DNA of 64,000 nucleotides from Gymnorhina tibicen (lineage: Eukaryota; Chordata; Aves; Passeriformes; Artamidae). The translations under genes were made by a program, and so were the position numbers. The notes below the pieces were generated by a model. The model had not been told where the DNA came from, did no database searches, and saw nothing but the letters and a program-made list of their open reading frames with translations. Location of the stretch: the NCBI GenBank assembly GCA_013399875.1, contig VXAZ01007544.1, forward strand, positions 281,155 through 345,154, in the 5' to 3' direction. Each line of letters begins with the position of its first letter. Within the stretch, counting starts at the first letter, position 1. Positions 36,401-48,400 of the stretch are shown piece after piece.

Positions 36401-39400
36401 TGCTGAGTTTTTTGACATCTTGTTTTGCTGTTTCCTTAAGTTGACGAGCTGTTTACAGAGGCGGCATTGCCTGCTTTGGCAAAGGACTGATTAATTTTTA
36501 TATATAACAGGACTTGGGTGATAAATTCGAGTGTGTTAATGGCCACCCAGAATCTAAATCTAACAGCCAGATAGCTATTACTGACTGCTGAGTAAACATC
36601 TACCTCCTTTTAAGATTTGTGATGTATACCACTGATCAGTTATCTAAACAGGTTATATATTTTAGTTCTGTGTTTCTAGGTCCTTTAACAGTCTTTTGTT
36701 ATTTGTGCTTCGTGCATGAAAATTGATTTGTAAAGAGAGAATTGCCATTAGAAGGCATGTACAATTCCTGGGCAAACTACAGTTGAAAGTGCACTACTCC
36801 AGCTGCGTAAGAATACAGTCAGAGAATATTATATTTTCTAAGATAAATAATTCTTAATGGGTTTACAAAGAACCCTTAGTGCTCTCCTTTTCAATTAAAA
36901 ACACATTTTAGGCATGGATTTAAGGAGTGCTCTCAATAGCTGCAAACCACTGTATAACAGTGAGCAGATTTCTTGATTGTCATTATTTCTGTGGCGTACC
37001 TAGAACTTTTAAAAAGCCTAAGAAATAAAATAAAAACAATAATTTAAAAAAACCCAAGTCCAAACAAACATACTGACCTGAAAAGAATATTTTTATCTTC
37101 AGATAATAACCTACCACTAATATTCTGTAGAAACGCCATTAAATCTCCCTAATTGATGGATGTCAACTAACCTTTCTGTGCTTCATTTATGTTGGGGTAT
37201 TATCTGAAAATTTTTAGAAAATTTTTAGAAGTGAACGAAAAAAATGGAATTTTATGAACCATGTAATTTTTGGGAATCTGCATCTTGCTGTCTGTCATGG
37301 AAGACTAGACACTTTAAGAACTGAATGGTCTTCTGAAAACATAGAATTTTGTTGGGAGAGGGGTGAATATATACAAAATGTGTTTTCAGAAATTGAATTG
37401 CCAGTGGCACTAAATTTGACTTTAAAATTTAAGTGTGCATTTAGAGGGTCTTGTGGTAATAGCATACAGATCCAGTTGTAAATGTGCGGGATTTTGTGAA
37501 TCCTTAGAAAGTATTTTGTTAGAAGTATGTTTTGCCTCTTAAGGTATCCAGAGCTTAAGGAAAATTTAACTTAATCCAGGAGGATTTTTGTAGCGTTGAT
37601 GAAATTAACTTAGAAATCTTGAATTATTTTATCTGTATGGACTAATCTGATATTTGGTATGTTACGACTTGGTAGTTTGTCACTCGAGAGATTCTTAAAT
37701 TCTGATTCAGTGTCCTGAAATGAACAGTTTGCTCCTCCAAGATCTCTTAATGTCTGTATTTCTTGTATCCCTTTTTTTTCTTTAATTTAAGAATTTGATT
37801 TGTAATAATGCCCACCCAGAAGTTTGCTGCCAGGGAGGAGGACCTGTACTAAACTGCGATTTGATAGTAGTCTTCCTTGGGTGGACCAGAGAGTCAGGAT
37901 AGTAGAAAACTGAGGCTGCTGAATGTTTTTTCTGTACAAAGCACAACCTGCAGTTTTCCCTCCCAAGTAGCTCTGCATTACTGTCAGGGCGTCTCCTAGG
38001 AATGCTGCACTTCCAGGTTTTATTTGCTGTATAACAATGTGATACAGAAGTTCACATTCCTAAAGATTTGTTCATGCTAAGACAGTGTTCTTCCTTTATG
38101 CAGGTTGTTTTACTCTTCAATGCCACAATTGATCTCTTATCTTTTTTCTTTTAGAATAAGGGTGTTTTTGTTTGTTTTTAATTTAAAGCATATTAACTTT
38201 TCAGAGTGGAAGATTGTACAATTTTTTCCCTAAAATAGAAAAAAAATACGTATTTGGAGGAATTTTTTGGGGTATTCCTTGGTGTATATTTTTATTGTGT
38301 GTGTTTATTTATTTGCTTGGATATCATGTTTGGCAGGATGGAGTTTTCAAGATGAATCTTTCTCCTGATGGAGCTCTTTTGGCAGCTATTCATTTCTCAG
38401 GAAAACTGACGATCTGGTCTATTCCATCTCTCAGACAACAAGGAGAATGGGACCAAACTGCTCAGGTAAGAAGAATGTACATGTTTAGAAACTTGACTTA
38501 CATATCTTACTCCTCTGGAAATATGTTCTCATGGGAGATGAGAGGAGTTCAGATAACTGTGCATTAGCTACATACTAACTTCTCAGTCAACTCTGTTTTC
38601 AAGAGCCCTATACTTACTGTTATAATAATCTTTTTTACCGATAAACTGTAAACTTGAAAAATTAAGAAAAAGATCCAATTATGTGCAATGAATTTTTCGT
38701 GAGGAATTTTGGTGCCAAGTAGGTAACACTGTTAGAATTAGACTACAATGCCATTAGACTGAAATGCTGTTACAGAAGACAAGTAGGGACTAACACGGTT
38801 AAATTTGTTTCAATGGTTGAACCCAAATTCTGCTGGATGTCTAACGTATTCTTCTATTCCTCCCTCAAAATTTACCTTACCTTGTTCCAGATGACACTCT
38901 AGAATATTTTCTTAATCAATTTGCTGTTAAGTCCAATGCATTCTACAGGAATTGTTTGCAAAACTAAGTAAGGGAACTTAAGTTAAGAATTGCTCAGACA
39001 CTGGCAAACTTTTATGTGACTTGTGTGAATTTAAACACTGGGAATTGAAAGCTAATTAGTTTTCAAAGGAAATTCCATATAACTAATACACTTTCTGGGT
39101 AAAGATAAAACTTGATTTTAATGAGGAACTACAATTTAAAATGTGAAAAATCTGAAACGATGCACACTAGTATGTGAAGTACTCTGATTTTCCTCCCATT
39201 AATTTCTTGACTAATAGATAAAGAAAGGCTTTTCACTTGAAGTACTGTGTGTTATGTTCTAAACCTACAGGAAATGAACCAACATCAGTTCCAAACAGGA
39301 TAAACAAATGGGATCGAAATGTAATTTCAAGCTTATTTAGAAAAGCATTTTTAAACAGCAACTAAAACAAGCAAACAAAGAAATTTTGCTCTAGTGTTGG

Positions 39401-42400
39401 GATAAGTGTTGTGTGTGTATATATGCATATCTGTTTATCTCTATTTTTAATATACACTTCAGACAGATTTTGCTCAAGGATGCTTACAGTGTGCTGTATT
39501 TTTTCTTCTTTTTTAGCAATAATAAATATGTATCCTGAGGGAGCTTTCAGGATTTTATAATTCAATGAGGGTGATATAAAGGAATATTCAGTACTTGACT
39601 GCTCTCAAAATTTTTTTTATAGGTGAAACTGGTGTGCAAGTATAATGTGTATTTTCATAATATGAAAATAATAATATGTGTGATTCCAATGTAATTGTCA
39701 ACCAAACATATTTGTTAAATTAACTTAGAGGGGCCTCATGTTTACTTTTAATTAATAGACTCTTCTCCTTCTACTGAAAAATCAAGTCTGAAAAACACCT
39801 TCTGCTTAATGCAAATGTGCTTTGGTTATTTCAGTTACTTGTACTTCCACTGCATTGCACTTGGGGGCAGGGTTTCTGTCACTTCTAAATCGTGTTTAAA
39901 ACAGCACTGCAACATAATTCTGAACCTTGCAGTGCATCAGTTAATAATGCTGCTTCTTTTCTTGCACTAGTCTTGAAAAAGGCTTCATAATTCTGAAAAC
40001 AGCTGGGGAAAATACTTACAGAACTGTACTAGACTGTCACGCAGGACCACTACTCAGACTTTTGGAGTTTATTTTATGTGCCTGCAGTCCTATGTATAGA
40101 AATGAAAAGCAAACACTTGGCTTTTGATTGCTGGAGAACCTTTATTTCAGAAATCTTTAGGGTATAATTACTGTTTCAGTCTGGTCAGGCCATGTCTCGT
40201 GGTTGTGGTTTTTTTTTTTTTAACTGTCTGTAGAGAAGTTCAATGGCGTTACAGCAGTTGTATGTTTATGCTTGAGAAGAGTTTGAGTTTACAGGGAGCA
40301 TTTAAACTGAAAAATGAATGGGTCAGCAACAGAGTAAATAAACCGATTCCATGTTACAAAGATTTACTTGCATGTAATTTCTTTTTTTTTTTTTTTTTTT
40401 TTTCAGGCTAAGATGGANNNNNNNNNNNNNNNNNNNNNNNNNNNNNNTATTTTTTTTTTTTTTTTTTTTTTTTAGCCAGGCTACGATGAGCTTAACCCAG
40501 ACTGGAGACTCTCTAGTGAAAAAAGAAAGAAAATAAAAGGTATGCAGTACAGTTAGATTATTATTTTATATCACTGTGTAGTTAAAAATAGTAATGCAAA
40601 TATATCAAGAGTGAAATGGCTTAATTAAATCTGTCAGGTTGCCAAAACTGTATGATTTGAATTTGTAGCATGGCAGAGCTAAATGAGTGTCACAATAGTT
40701 TTTTTTTCAGATGCTCTCTTAAGAAGGCTTTTGTAGCCATAAAGAAGTTGATATTTCAGTTAGCAGAGGATTTCATTTTTTCTTTCTGTGAATGTCTTAT
40801 AAATCTTGAAAGCTAATGTAATTTAAAGATGCTGGTTTAAAATTCTAAAGACAGTTCTAAAACAATTTCCTCTGACTGGGTTTGCCTCATCAGTCTGTAT
40901 TGTTTTCCAAAAAATCAGGCCAATCTGTGCAGCCATTTAGCACCTGGTTATTGCATGGTTGTTCCAAGAGTGCAGAGATCAATAGCTATTCCATGATCCA
41001 TTTGCTGCTGCATGTATACATCTATATTATTAAAAGATTCCTGTTTGTACTAGTTTTCTTGGTGATTCTGTCTTTGGGTTAATTCATCTGACCTTCATAG
41101 GTAGGCTGCTGACTAAGCATGAGTAAAAAAAAGTGATAATCTGACCGGTTTCTTACTGGTCTTTGGGGAAAGTGGAGGAGGAGGAGTGGAAAGTGACGTG
41201 TAGGGAGCAAAATGAGCCCACTCTGATAAATGTTTTATCCCAACACCCAGCTACCATAATCATGACAGTCTTGGAAATGCCACAGCTTCCATCGTCAGTC
41301 CTAGAGACTTTTGTTTATTCGGTTTTTTAGTTTAATATTCATAACAACCTCCTCTTGAATTACGTTCATATGTTTACTTATTCTCAAAAGCAGTGTAGCC
41401 TTTTCTGATTTTCATTAGTATTAGGTTTGTTGTCGTGTTGAGGGTGGCCTAATAGGTAATGAAGAAGATCTTTATCAAAGATGAAAAATCTGTCACTTTT
41501 TGTGCAACTAAATCAGTTTACTGTGGATTTTTTCCAAATAATTTATATTTATTTGTAATTAAGTGACTTTTCTTTTGTTCTCAACAGCTTTATTTAATAC
41601 AAAAATGGTTTAGTAAAATATAATTGATAGAAAATACAAACTTAGTGAACCAACATTGCAAATATAACAATAAATACCTGTTAAATTAGACCATATTTTT
41701 TCATAATGGAAGTCTCTTCTGTTCTTACCTGAGGTTTAACATTATCTTTCTTTATATGGTGCATTCTTATTTTAGATAAAGAATCCTATTACCCATTGAT
41801 AGATGTAAATTGGTGGGCAGAGAATTCTGTCATCCTCGCTCGCTGCTCTGGTGCATTGACTGTGTCATCTGTCAAGACATTAAGAAACTTGCTGGGAAAG
41901 GCCTGTGAATGGTTTGAGAGTTCTCCTCAGGTCACTTCAGCTCATGATGGAGGATTTCTAAGTCTGGAGGTGAGGAATGCACAAGCACATTATCCTTTTG
42001 GAACGTGCTACAACAATTTGCTTTTTTGTATGTTACCCTAAGGTGGAGTGGGTGTTAAAATAGAAGATGTTATTACTAACAGGAGAAGTGATTCCTATCT
42101 GTAGATAGGTGTTGCAGGGAAATTCTGAACTTGCTGCAGCTTAACTGTTCTAGGATAAACTTGATAAAACAATAAATAACTTACGGAGAGTAGAAGCAAA
42201 ACTCCTGGAAGGTTGAGTCCCAGTGAGAGGAGACTAGGAACAGAAAAGAACTTGCATTTACAGTAGCTTTGCCTTGTATGTTACTGCATCTGAAGAACAC
42301 TGCAACCATCCCTCTTCCACTTTGAAATAAGAGAGAGTGAACACATTTCAATTAGACATGAGGAACACAATTAAGGCAGAGCCACGTAAGAGATACATTT

Positions 42401-45400
42401 TTTGTTTATTTTTAGTAGGATTCCAGAAGGGAGTAGAATATAATAAAGTTCATTAGTAATTTTCTCTAAAACTGAGAAAATTACTCTTTTCTAAAGCTTA
42501 TATTGAAATAGGTCTTAAACATCCTAATCAAAAGTTTAATACTGGAATCAGAAAATCTCAGTACACACCAAAGCTTGTGTGTGTGTTTTTAGAAAGTTGT
42601 ATTATTCTGGAAATAATATATACAGCCTGTGACTGGCATACTACAGTCTAAGGATGTAGTCTGAGATTGCATTAAACAGAAGACCTTGCTTTGAATAGCT
42701 GAGAGTTGAAAACACTCCTGTATGATGCAGTAAGCTATAGAAAAGTGCGGGAAGATGTCTCCACTGTTCTGCCCTCTCTGGGCTGGTGCGGGAGGTTTAG
42801 TGTAATGGCAGGTTACTATGAAGCCTTCACTTCGGTAGGTGAGGGATGAAGCCTCAGATCCAGGAGACAGATGCAGTCGAGGTTTGTGGAACAGGTTAAG
42901 CAACCTGAGAAATAAAGGGTTTAAAGGAAGGATGTTGATTCTGAAATTTAAAGTACTGGAAGTGGAGATGTACTCAGTTCTTACCAAACTAGTTTAGGTG
43001 TACTAGGTGGATGTTTCCTGTTCATGTTTTCTGTGCAGTGTGAGATAAAACTTGTTCCAAAAAGACTGCGCTTGGAGAGCAGGCCTGGTGATGAAGATGA
43101 GGGAGAAGACGACTCTGACTCGGATGATGAAACTTCTGCTAAGGACAGATACTTCAGCTACCTAAAGCAAGGCCTGTACTTTGTGACAGAAATGGAACGA
43201 TTTGCTCCTCCACGGAAACGACCACGCACTATTACAAAGAATTTCCGCCTTGTCAGCTTGAGATCCACGACTCCAGAGGAACTGTACCAGAGAAAAGTAA
43301 GTCTGGAAGGAAAGGTCACATCTCTCTTAATCAGCTTTATTTAGAAAGAGCTTTTTATTTTTCTTTTAATTCCTGTTGTGTTAAAAAAAGGATTTAGGCA
43401 CATATTTCTGAGAGTCTCTTAACTGACAGTTTACTGTGTCACCTAATCAAAGGGATCCTTGTTTAAAACTAGTGTTATAATAACTGAAATGAGATGATGA
43501 TTTCAGTGGGAGACACTGTGCATCATTGGCTTGGCTACACTTGGACACATACTCATGTGTTTGCACATAGTGAAAGACTTGGCAAATATATTGAATGAAA
43601 TCAGTTTAACTTCTTGTTGGCCCAGGAGTGGGTTAACTTACAGTCTGATGTGAATGTTTTGCATGTTTTTTCAGATACATGTACAAATTAGACCTGTGAC
43701 TCAATTCTTACCAAATGGATACTGCTTCGTTTTTAGGGCTCTTGGATAGACTACTTTGTCTAGGCCATTCCAGTTGTTCTGATGGTAAACCAGCCCACTC
43801 TGTAAGTGTTACAGTTCCTAGGGAATGCTGATGTCAGACTAAATATGATGTATAACTAATATGATGTTACCTAAATAACATCTTTCTTTTATTTGAGGAG
43901 AAAATCTCTGATTTTCTAGAGATGGTCATCAGATGTGAGTCTTACTCATCTGTGTCTGGAACCAGTCTCTTTCCTACATGCTTATGCATCAGTAATTATC
44001 CCACTACCTCTTTCAACACACAGAATTAAAAATTGTTTGTTTAATATGGAAATCAGATGACTTTCATTTTCATGTGTTTGCTTTTTAGATTGATAATGAA
44101 GAATATGGGGAGGCTTTGTCTTTGGCTCAAACATACGGCCTTGATTCTGATCTTGTGTACCAAAGACAGTGGAGGAAGTCGGCTGTTAATGTTGCTTCAA
44201 TTCAAGACTACTTGGTACGTTTGTATTTCGTGATTTTTTTTTTTTTATGCTTTCTTATCAGAATGACTGTGTTATCTTTACTGAAATGGAATTCTCAATT
44301 GTGTTCTAATTTATGCAACGTAAATTGGTGGCAGTTTGAAGAATTGTCCTGCAGATTCCATTTCATATCATGTGTAAGAGAGCAATTTAGCTGAAGGCCT
44401 TAACTAGAAACCTTGGCAGTTAATGAAAGTCTTTGTTTTGGAATATCTTCTAACTTCTGTTAATAACAACACACTTTCTGTGTGTAATCTCTTCCCCCAC
44501 ATGCAGCAGTAGATTATTGCCTGGCAAATGAAGAATAGTAATTGGAAACATCAAGTGTTTAAACTTCCAGTTATTTTAGAAAAGAAATTAGGAAGGTGAA
44601 GTTGTTATCCATAGCTATACAGCAAAGTTTGAATACCAAAATTTACAGTGAACTCTGGTAACTGTAACTGAGCTTTTCAGTAGAATTCAACATGGGGGTT
44701 TTTTGGCTTGGAAGAAACACTTCTAACTCGTCAGACAAGTGGTGTCGAAGTTGTACAACCTCATGGTTGTGGTAAAGTACTAGTATAGGTGTAGTATTAG
44801 TTTAGCAGTATATAGTTTAGTATTAATATAGTAGGTATGGTATAGTATTAGTAGTATAGGTATATAGGTATGTTAGTGTATATGTAGTAGTGTAGGTATG
44901 TTGGTATAGGCTAAAGTATTCCAAGAAATCAAGAGAAATATAATCTGGTTTTATTTTTTCAAGTCAGATACTGGCTGAAAAATATAGCCATTCTGTATGT
45001 GATCTGTAATGTCAACCAAAGATCAGCAGATATAAGGCAAATATATTTTGTAATTCTGGTGCCTTTTCTGTTACAGAATCCTGCTGGCATGTGAAGAGGA
45101 TGGTATTGAAAATTACTCTAGTGCTATTGTGGAATACATACATTTGGTTTATAGAACCTGTATTTTACCCCTAAACCATCATATTTTATTTAGTGTAAAG
45201 AGGAGTGATATTAATTAGAAAGTACAAATAATAACTTCTGTTCCAGTTGTTGTGGAAGTTCTGCTAAATCATTTGGTATTTCTGGGCCCTTTTCTGCCAC
45301 ATATACTCTGAGAGAATTGTTTATTGCATTCTCATCTGTTTTGTTGGTTTGCATTGTCAGTCATCAGAGGAACTCGGTATTTTCTTAAGTGGAAGAAATA

Positions 45401-48400
45401 CATGAGGAGACTTTACCATAATATCTGGTTCCGTTGCTTTGTATTGGACCATGTAACATTGTATCTGTGCTCTTGTTCTTGGACAGAGCAAAATCAAGAA
45501 ACGTTCATGGGTTCTTCATGAGTGCTTGGAAAGAGTTCCAGAAAATGCAGATGCTGCTAAGAAGCTGCTTCAGTATGGCTTGAAAGGCACAGACTTGGAG
45601 GCTCTTGTGGCCATAGGAAAAGGAGAAGATGGTGGCAGGTTTGGGAAGAGCATTTTTTTGTTTGTTTTCTTTTTAAAGAATGGCGTGTTTTCTAGTAATT
45701 TGGTAAAATTTTTTCATATCAACCAGTAGTGAAAATATTAAGAAGCTTTTACGGGACATAAAGAAAGGTCATGCTTTGACACAGACTATTCTCTAGATGC
45801 CCACAAAGTACCTATACATTTTACCTCTGTATGTATATAAAATATAGTGTTCATTGTAAATATATGCCCTGTAATTTCTTCATCAGAGGGAATTTATGAT
45901 GTCAGTATTTTACTATGAGAATCTGTTTCTCTTGCTGCTTCTGGAAGCTGCAACTAACCCTATAAATGTGTTCTGTTATATGTCTTAATTACATTGATCA
46001 AACAGAAGCAAGATACAGTAGAGACAATTCTCAGTGTTCGGTTCCTGGTGGTAGATATAGAAAGAGGCTGTTCTTTTTTTGTGCAGTCATCTATTACCGT
46101 TGTGAGCTGGAGAGCTGCTGCCAATCCCACTGCTAGCTTTGGAATTTAGAAACTGTTACCAAGTTTGGTTTTGGTTTGTTTTAGGGAGGGAGTGAAAATG
46201 AGTTGATGTCTCTTGTTGGCTTGGGATGAATCCCTACTTGTTTACAACACAAAAACTCAGTATTTTTCTATAAATGTGTAGATTTTTTGTCAAGACATAG
46301 ACGAAAAGCTGTTTTAAGATGTCTCTTTAAAAATTAGTTCATCTTTTTTTTTTTATCTTCATTGCTTAGATTGTCAGTTTTGTCTTCCAGATTCATCTTA
46401 CCAGGGGAGGTGGACATCGAAATTCCCTATGAAGACTTTTTGTCACCTGATGAAGAAATGGATACTAGAAAGGAAAAAGAGGCCAAGAAGCGTCAAGAAC
46501 TGCTATTATCAGTAAACTTCTCAAAGTAAGTGAAGTGTTAGGCCATGTTTTATTCAGAATTATAGATTTATAATTAACTACATAGTTGCAAGAACATAAT
46601 TACTCTCATATATATTATTCCTAATAGAAAAGTGGTTTAAATTTTAGTTGGCATTATATTGTGTCAAAGTTCTCAGTTTACTTAATTTCTTGATACATCC
46701 CAGTGCACAAAGCCATTAAAATGTGTAATCTTTGTCATCATATGCATGTGACATAAAATATTAATGGCAAACATGAAAATTCCTGTTCTGAACACAGGCT
46801 GACACTGGAACAGAAGGAGCTCTGCCGTAGCAGGCTGAAGCTGTTAACTTACCTTGATCGCCTTGAGACCTATGAGGTGAGTTCTTCTGAGTTCTCACAC
46901 CATAGGTATTCCTGCAACTTTTGCATCGCATCATCATATCTTTTTTTGTTACTTATTGTGGTATTAGTGTTTATAGCCTTCTTGAAAGGCTACAGTCAGT
47001 CACTGGAGAAAAGAAAGATGTTTTCTGCTCAAGTGACTGTGTTTCTCCTGCTTCACTGTTTCAAAAGACTGGCTTCTAGTCTTGAGAGGTGCAGTTGGGA
47101 AAAGCCTGCTTTGAACATCCTGTGTCTGTAGGGAATCGACTTACGTAACGACATGGGACACGGAGTTCAGGTAGGATTACTGTGATTTCCCTGTCAGTCA
47201 AATTGGCAAGTTCTATGCAGGTTCTCTAACAAATCTTTTTCTTCCATGAGCTTACCAAAGTGAAAGCTCTTGGAATGCCAAACTGTATTTTACTAAGTTT
47301 TTAAGTTTTAAATTTGCAGTTGGCAATGCACACACTCCCATTATGGCTTTTGCCATATCTCTGTAACTAATGATGTCTAAACTGTAAGTAAAATAAGGCA
47401 GAAAATTGTCTCAGTTTATCAACCAAAAATGCATCTGTTTTTTTCATACTGAAACAAAAAACCCAGCATACTTTTGAGCATATATCTCATACTTACTCAT
47501 CCTAGGATAAAAAGACTTTTTGATGCTTTTGTAAATCTTGCATAAAAAGCAGTCTCTCTTTTTTTTTTTTTTTTAAAGGAAATCCTTGGAGGGCCTCATG
47601 CAGCTGAGCAGCATTATGATGGAGAATTCTTTAAGAAATTCAGAAATCAGAATATTGTACTTTCAGCAAGAACTTACGCTCGGGTATTAATATTTATGTT
47701 GCTGGAATGCAATGTTGTTTTGGTGTTGCTGTTTGCACTTAAGTGGTTTTTCTTCCTCCCTTTGAACTTGGTTGAATCTCAATGGAAATTTAAGAGGGGG
47801 TGTCTTTGTTTGATTTTAAATGAATAAATACTGTGACCCTGACCTTATTTTCTTTGTTTAAAGAAAATTTAAAAACGAACTGTTTGTTGTATGACTGAAG
47901 CTTTCTTGCTCATTTTTAGTCTAAATCAGTCTTAAGCTCTGCAACTTACTGTTCTGTTTTTTAGGAAAGCAACGTCAGAGCCCTGGAAATTTTGTTCACT
48001 TTCCATGGATCAGCTTTACTTCCACACAGACAGGCAATTCTGTCCAATTTTCCAGAGACTACTTCACCACACGAGTATGCTTTGCTGTTACCTGAAGCTT
48101 GGTAAGGATACTACATCAATAGATAATAACTCAAGAGATGATTTTTAGATTAATGCATGAATTAGTTTCCACGTATGGCAATCTGCTGTTGGTTATTGTC
48201 TGGAATCAAGAGAGCAGCTATGTCTGTATGGGACTTGACTTGACCCATCGTCATTTTCTGCTTTATTTTGTGCCATTTGTGGAATCTTTTTGGTCATTAA
48301 CAGGAAAGAGGGATTTTAGAGGTTCTTTGCTCCATTACGTATCTAAGAGGGAACATGGACTTTTCTGACCTGAAACTGCCCAGATTTTCACATGTGTAGT

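Larger units (their letters stand above)
40540..46390 (+). other. NBAS introns 13-17
   Basis: Five introns of about 0.75-1.3 kb. The only notable content is an imperfect TAG/GTATAG-type low-complexity tract in intron 16 at about 44775-44912. No other gene was seen. Confidence 0.6.
46526..47964 (+). other. NBAS introns 18-20
   Basis: Three short introns: 272, 702 and 281 bp. Intron 19 contains the candidate 39-nt microexon. A T-run lies at about 47561-47574, directly upstream of the exon 20 acceptor. Nothing else was recognised. Confidence 0.6.

Noticed and set aside
42589..42987. 132-codon minus-strand open frame in NBAS intron 14
   Set aside because: It is intronic, antisense, has no domain or family likeness, and is probably chance.
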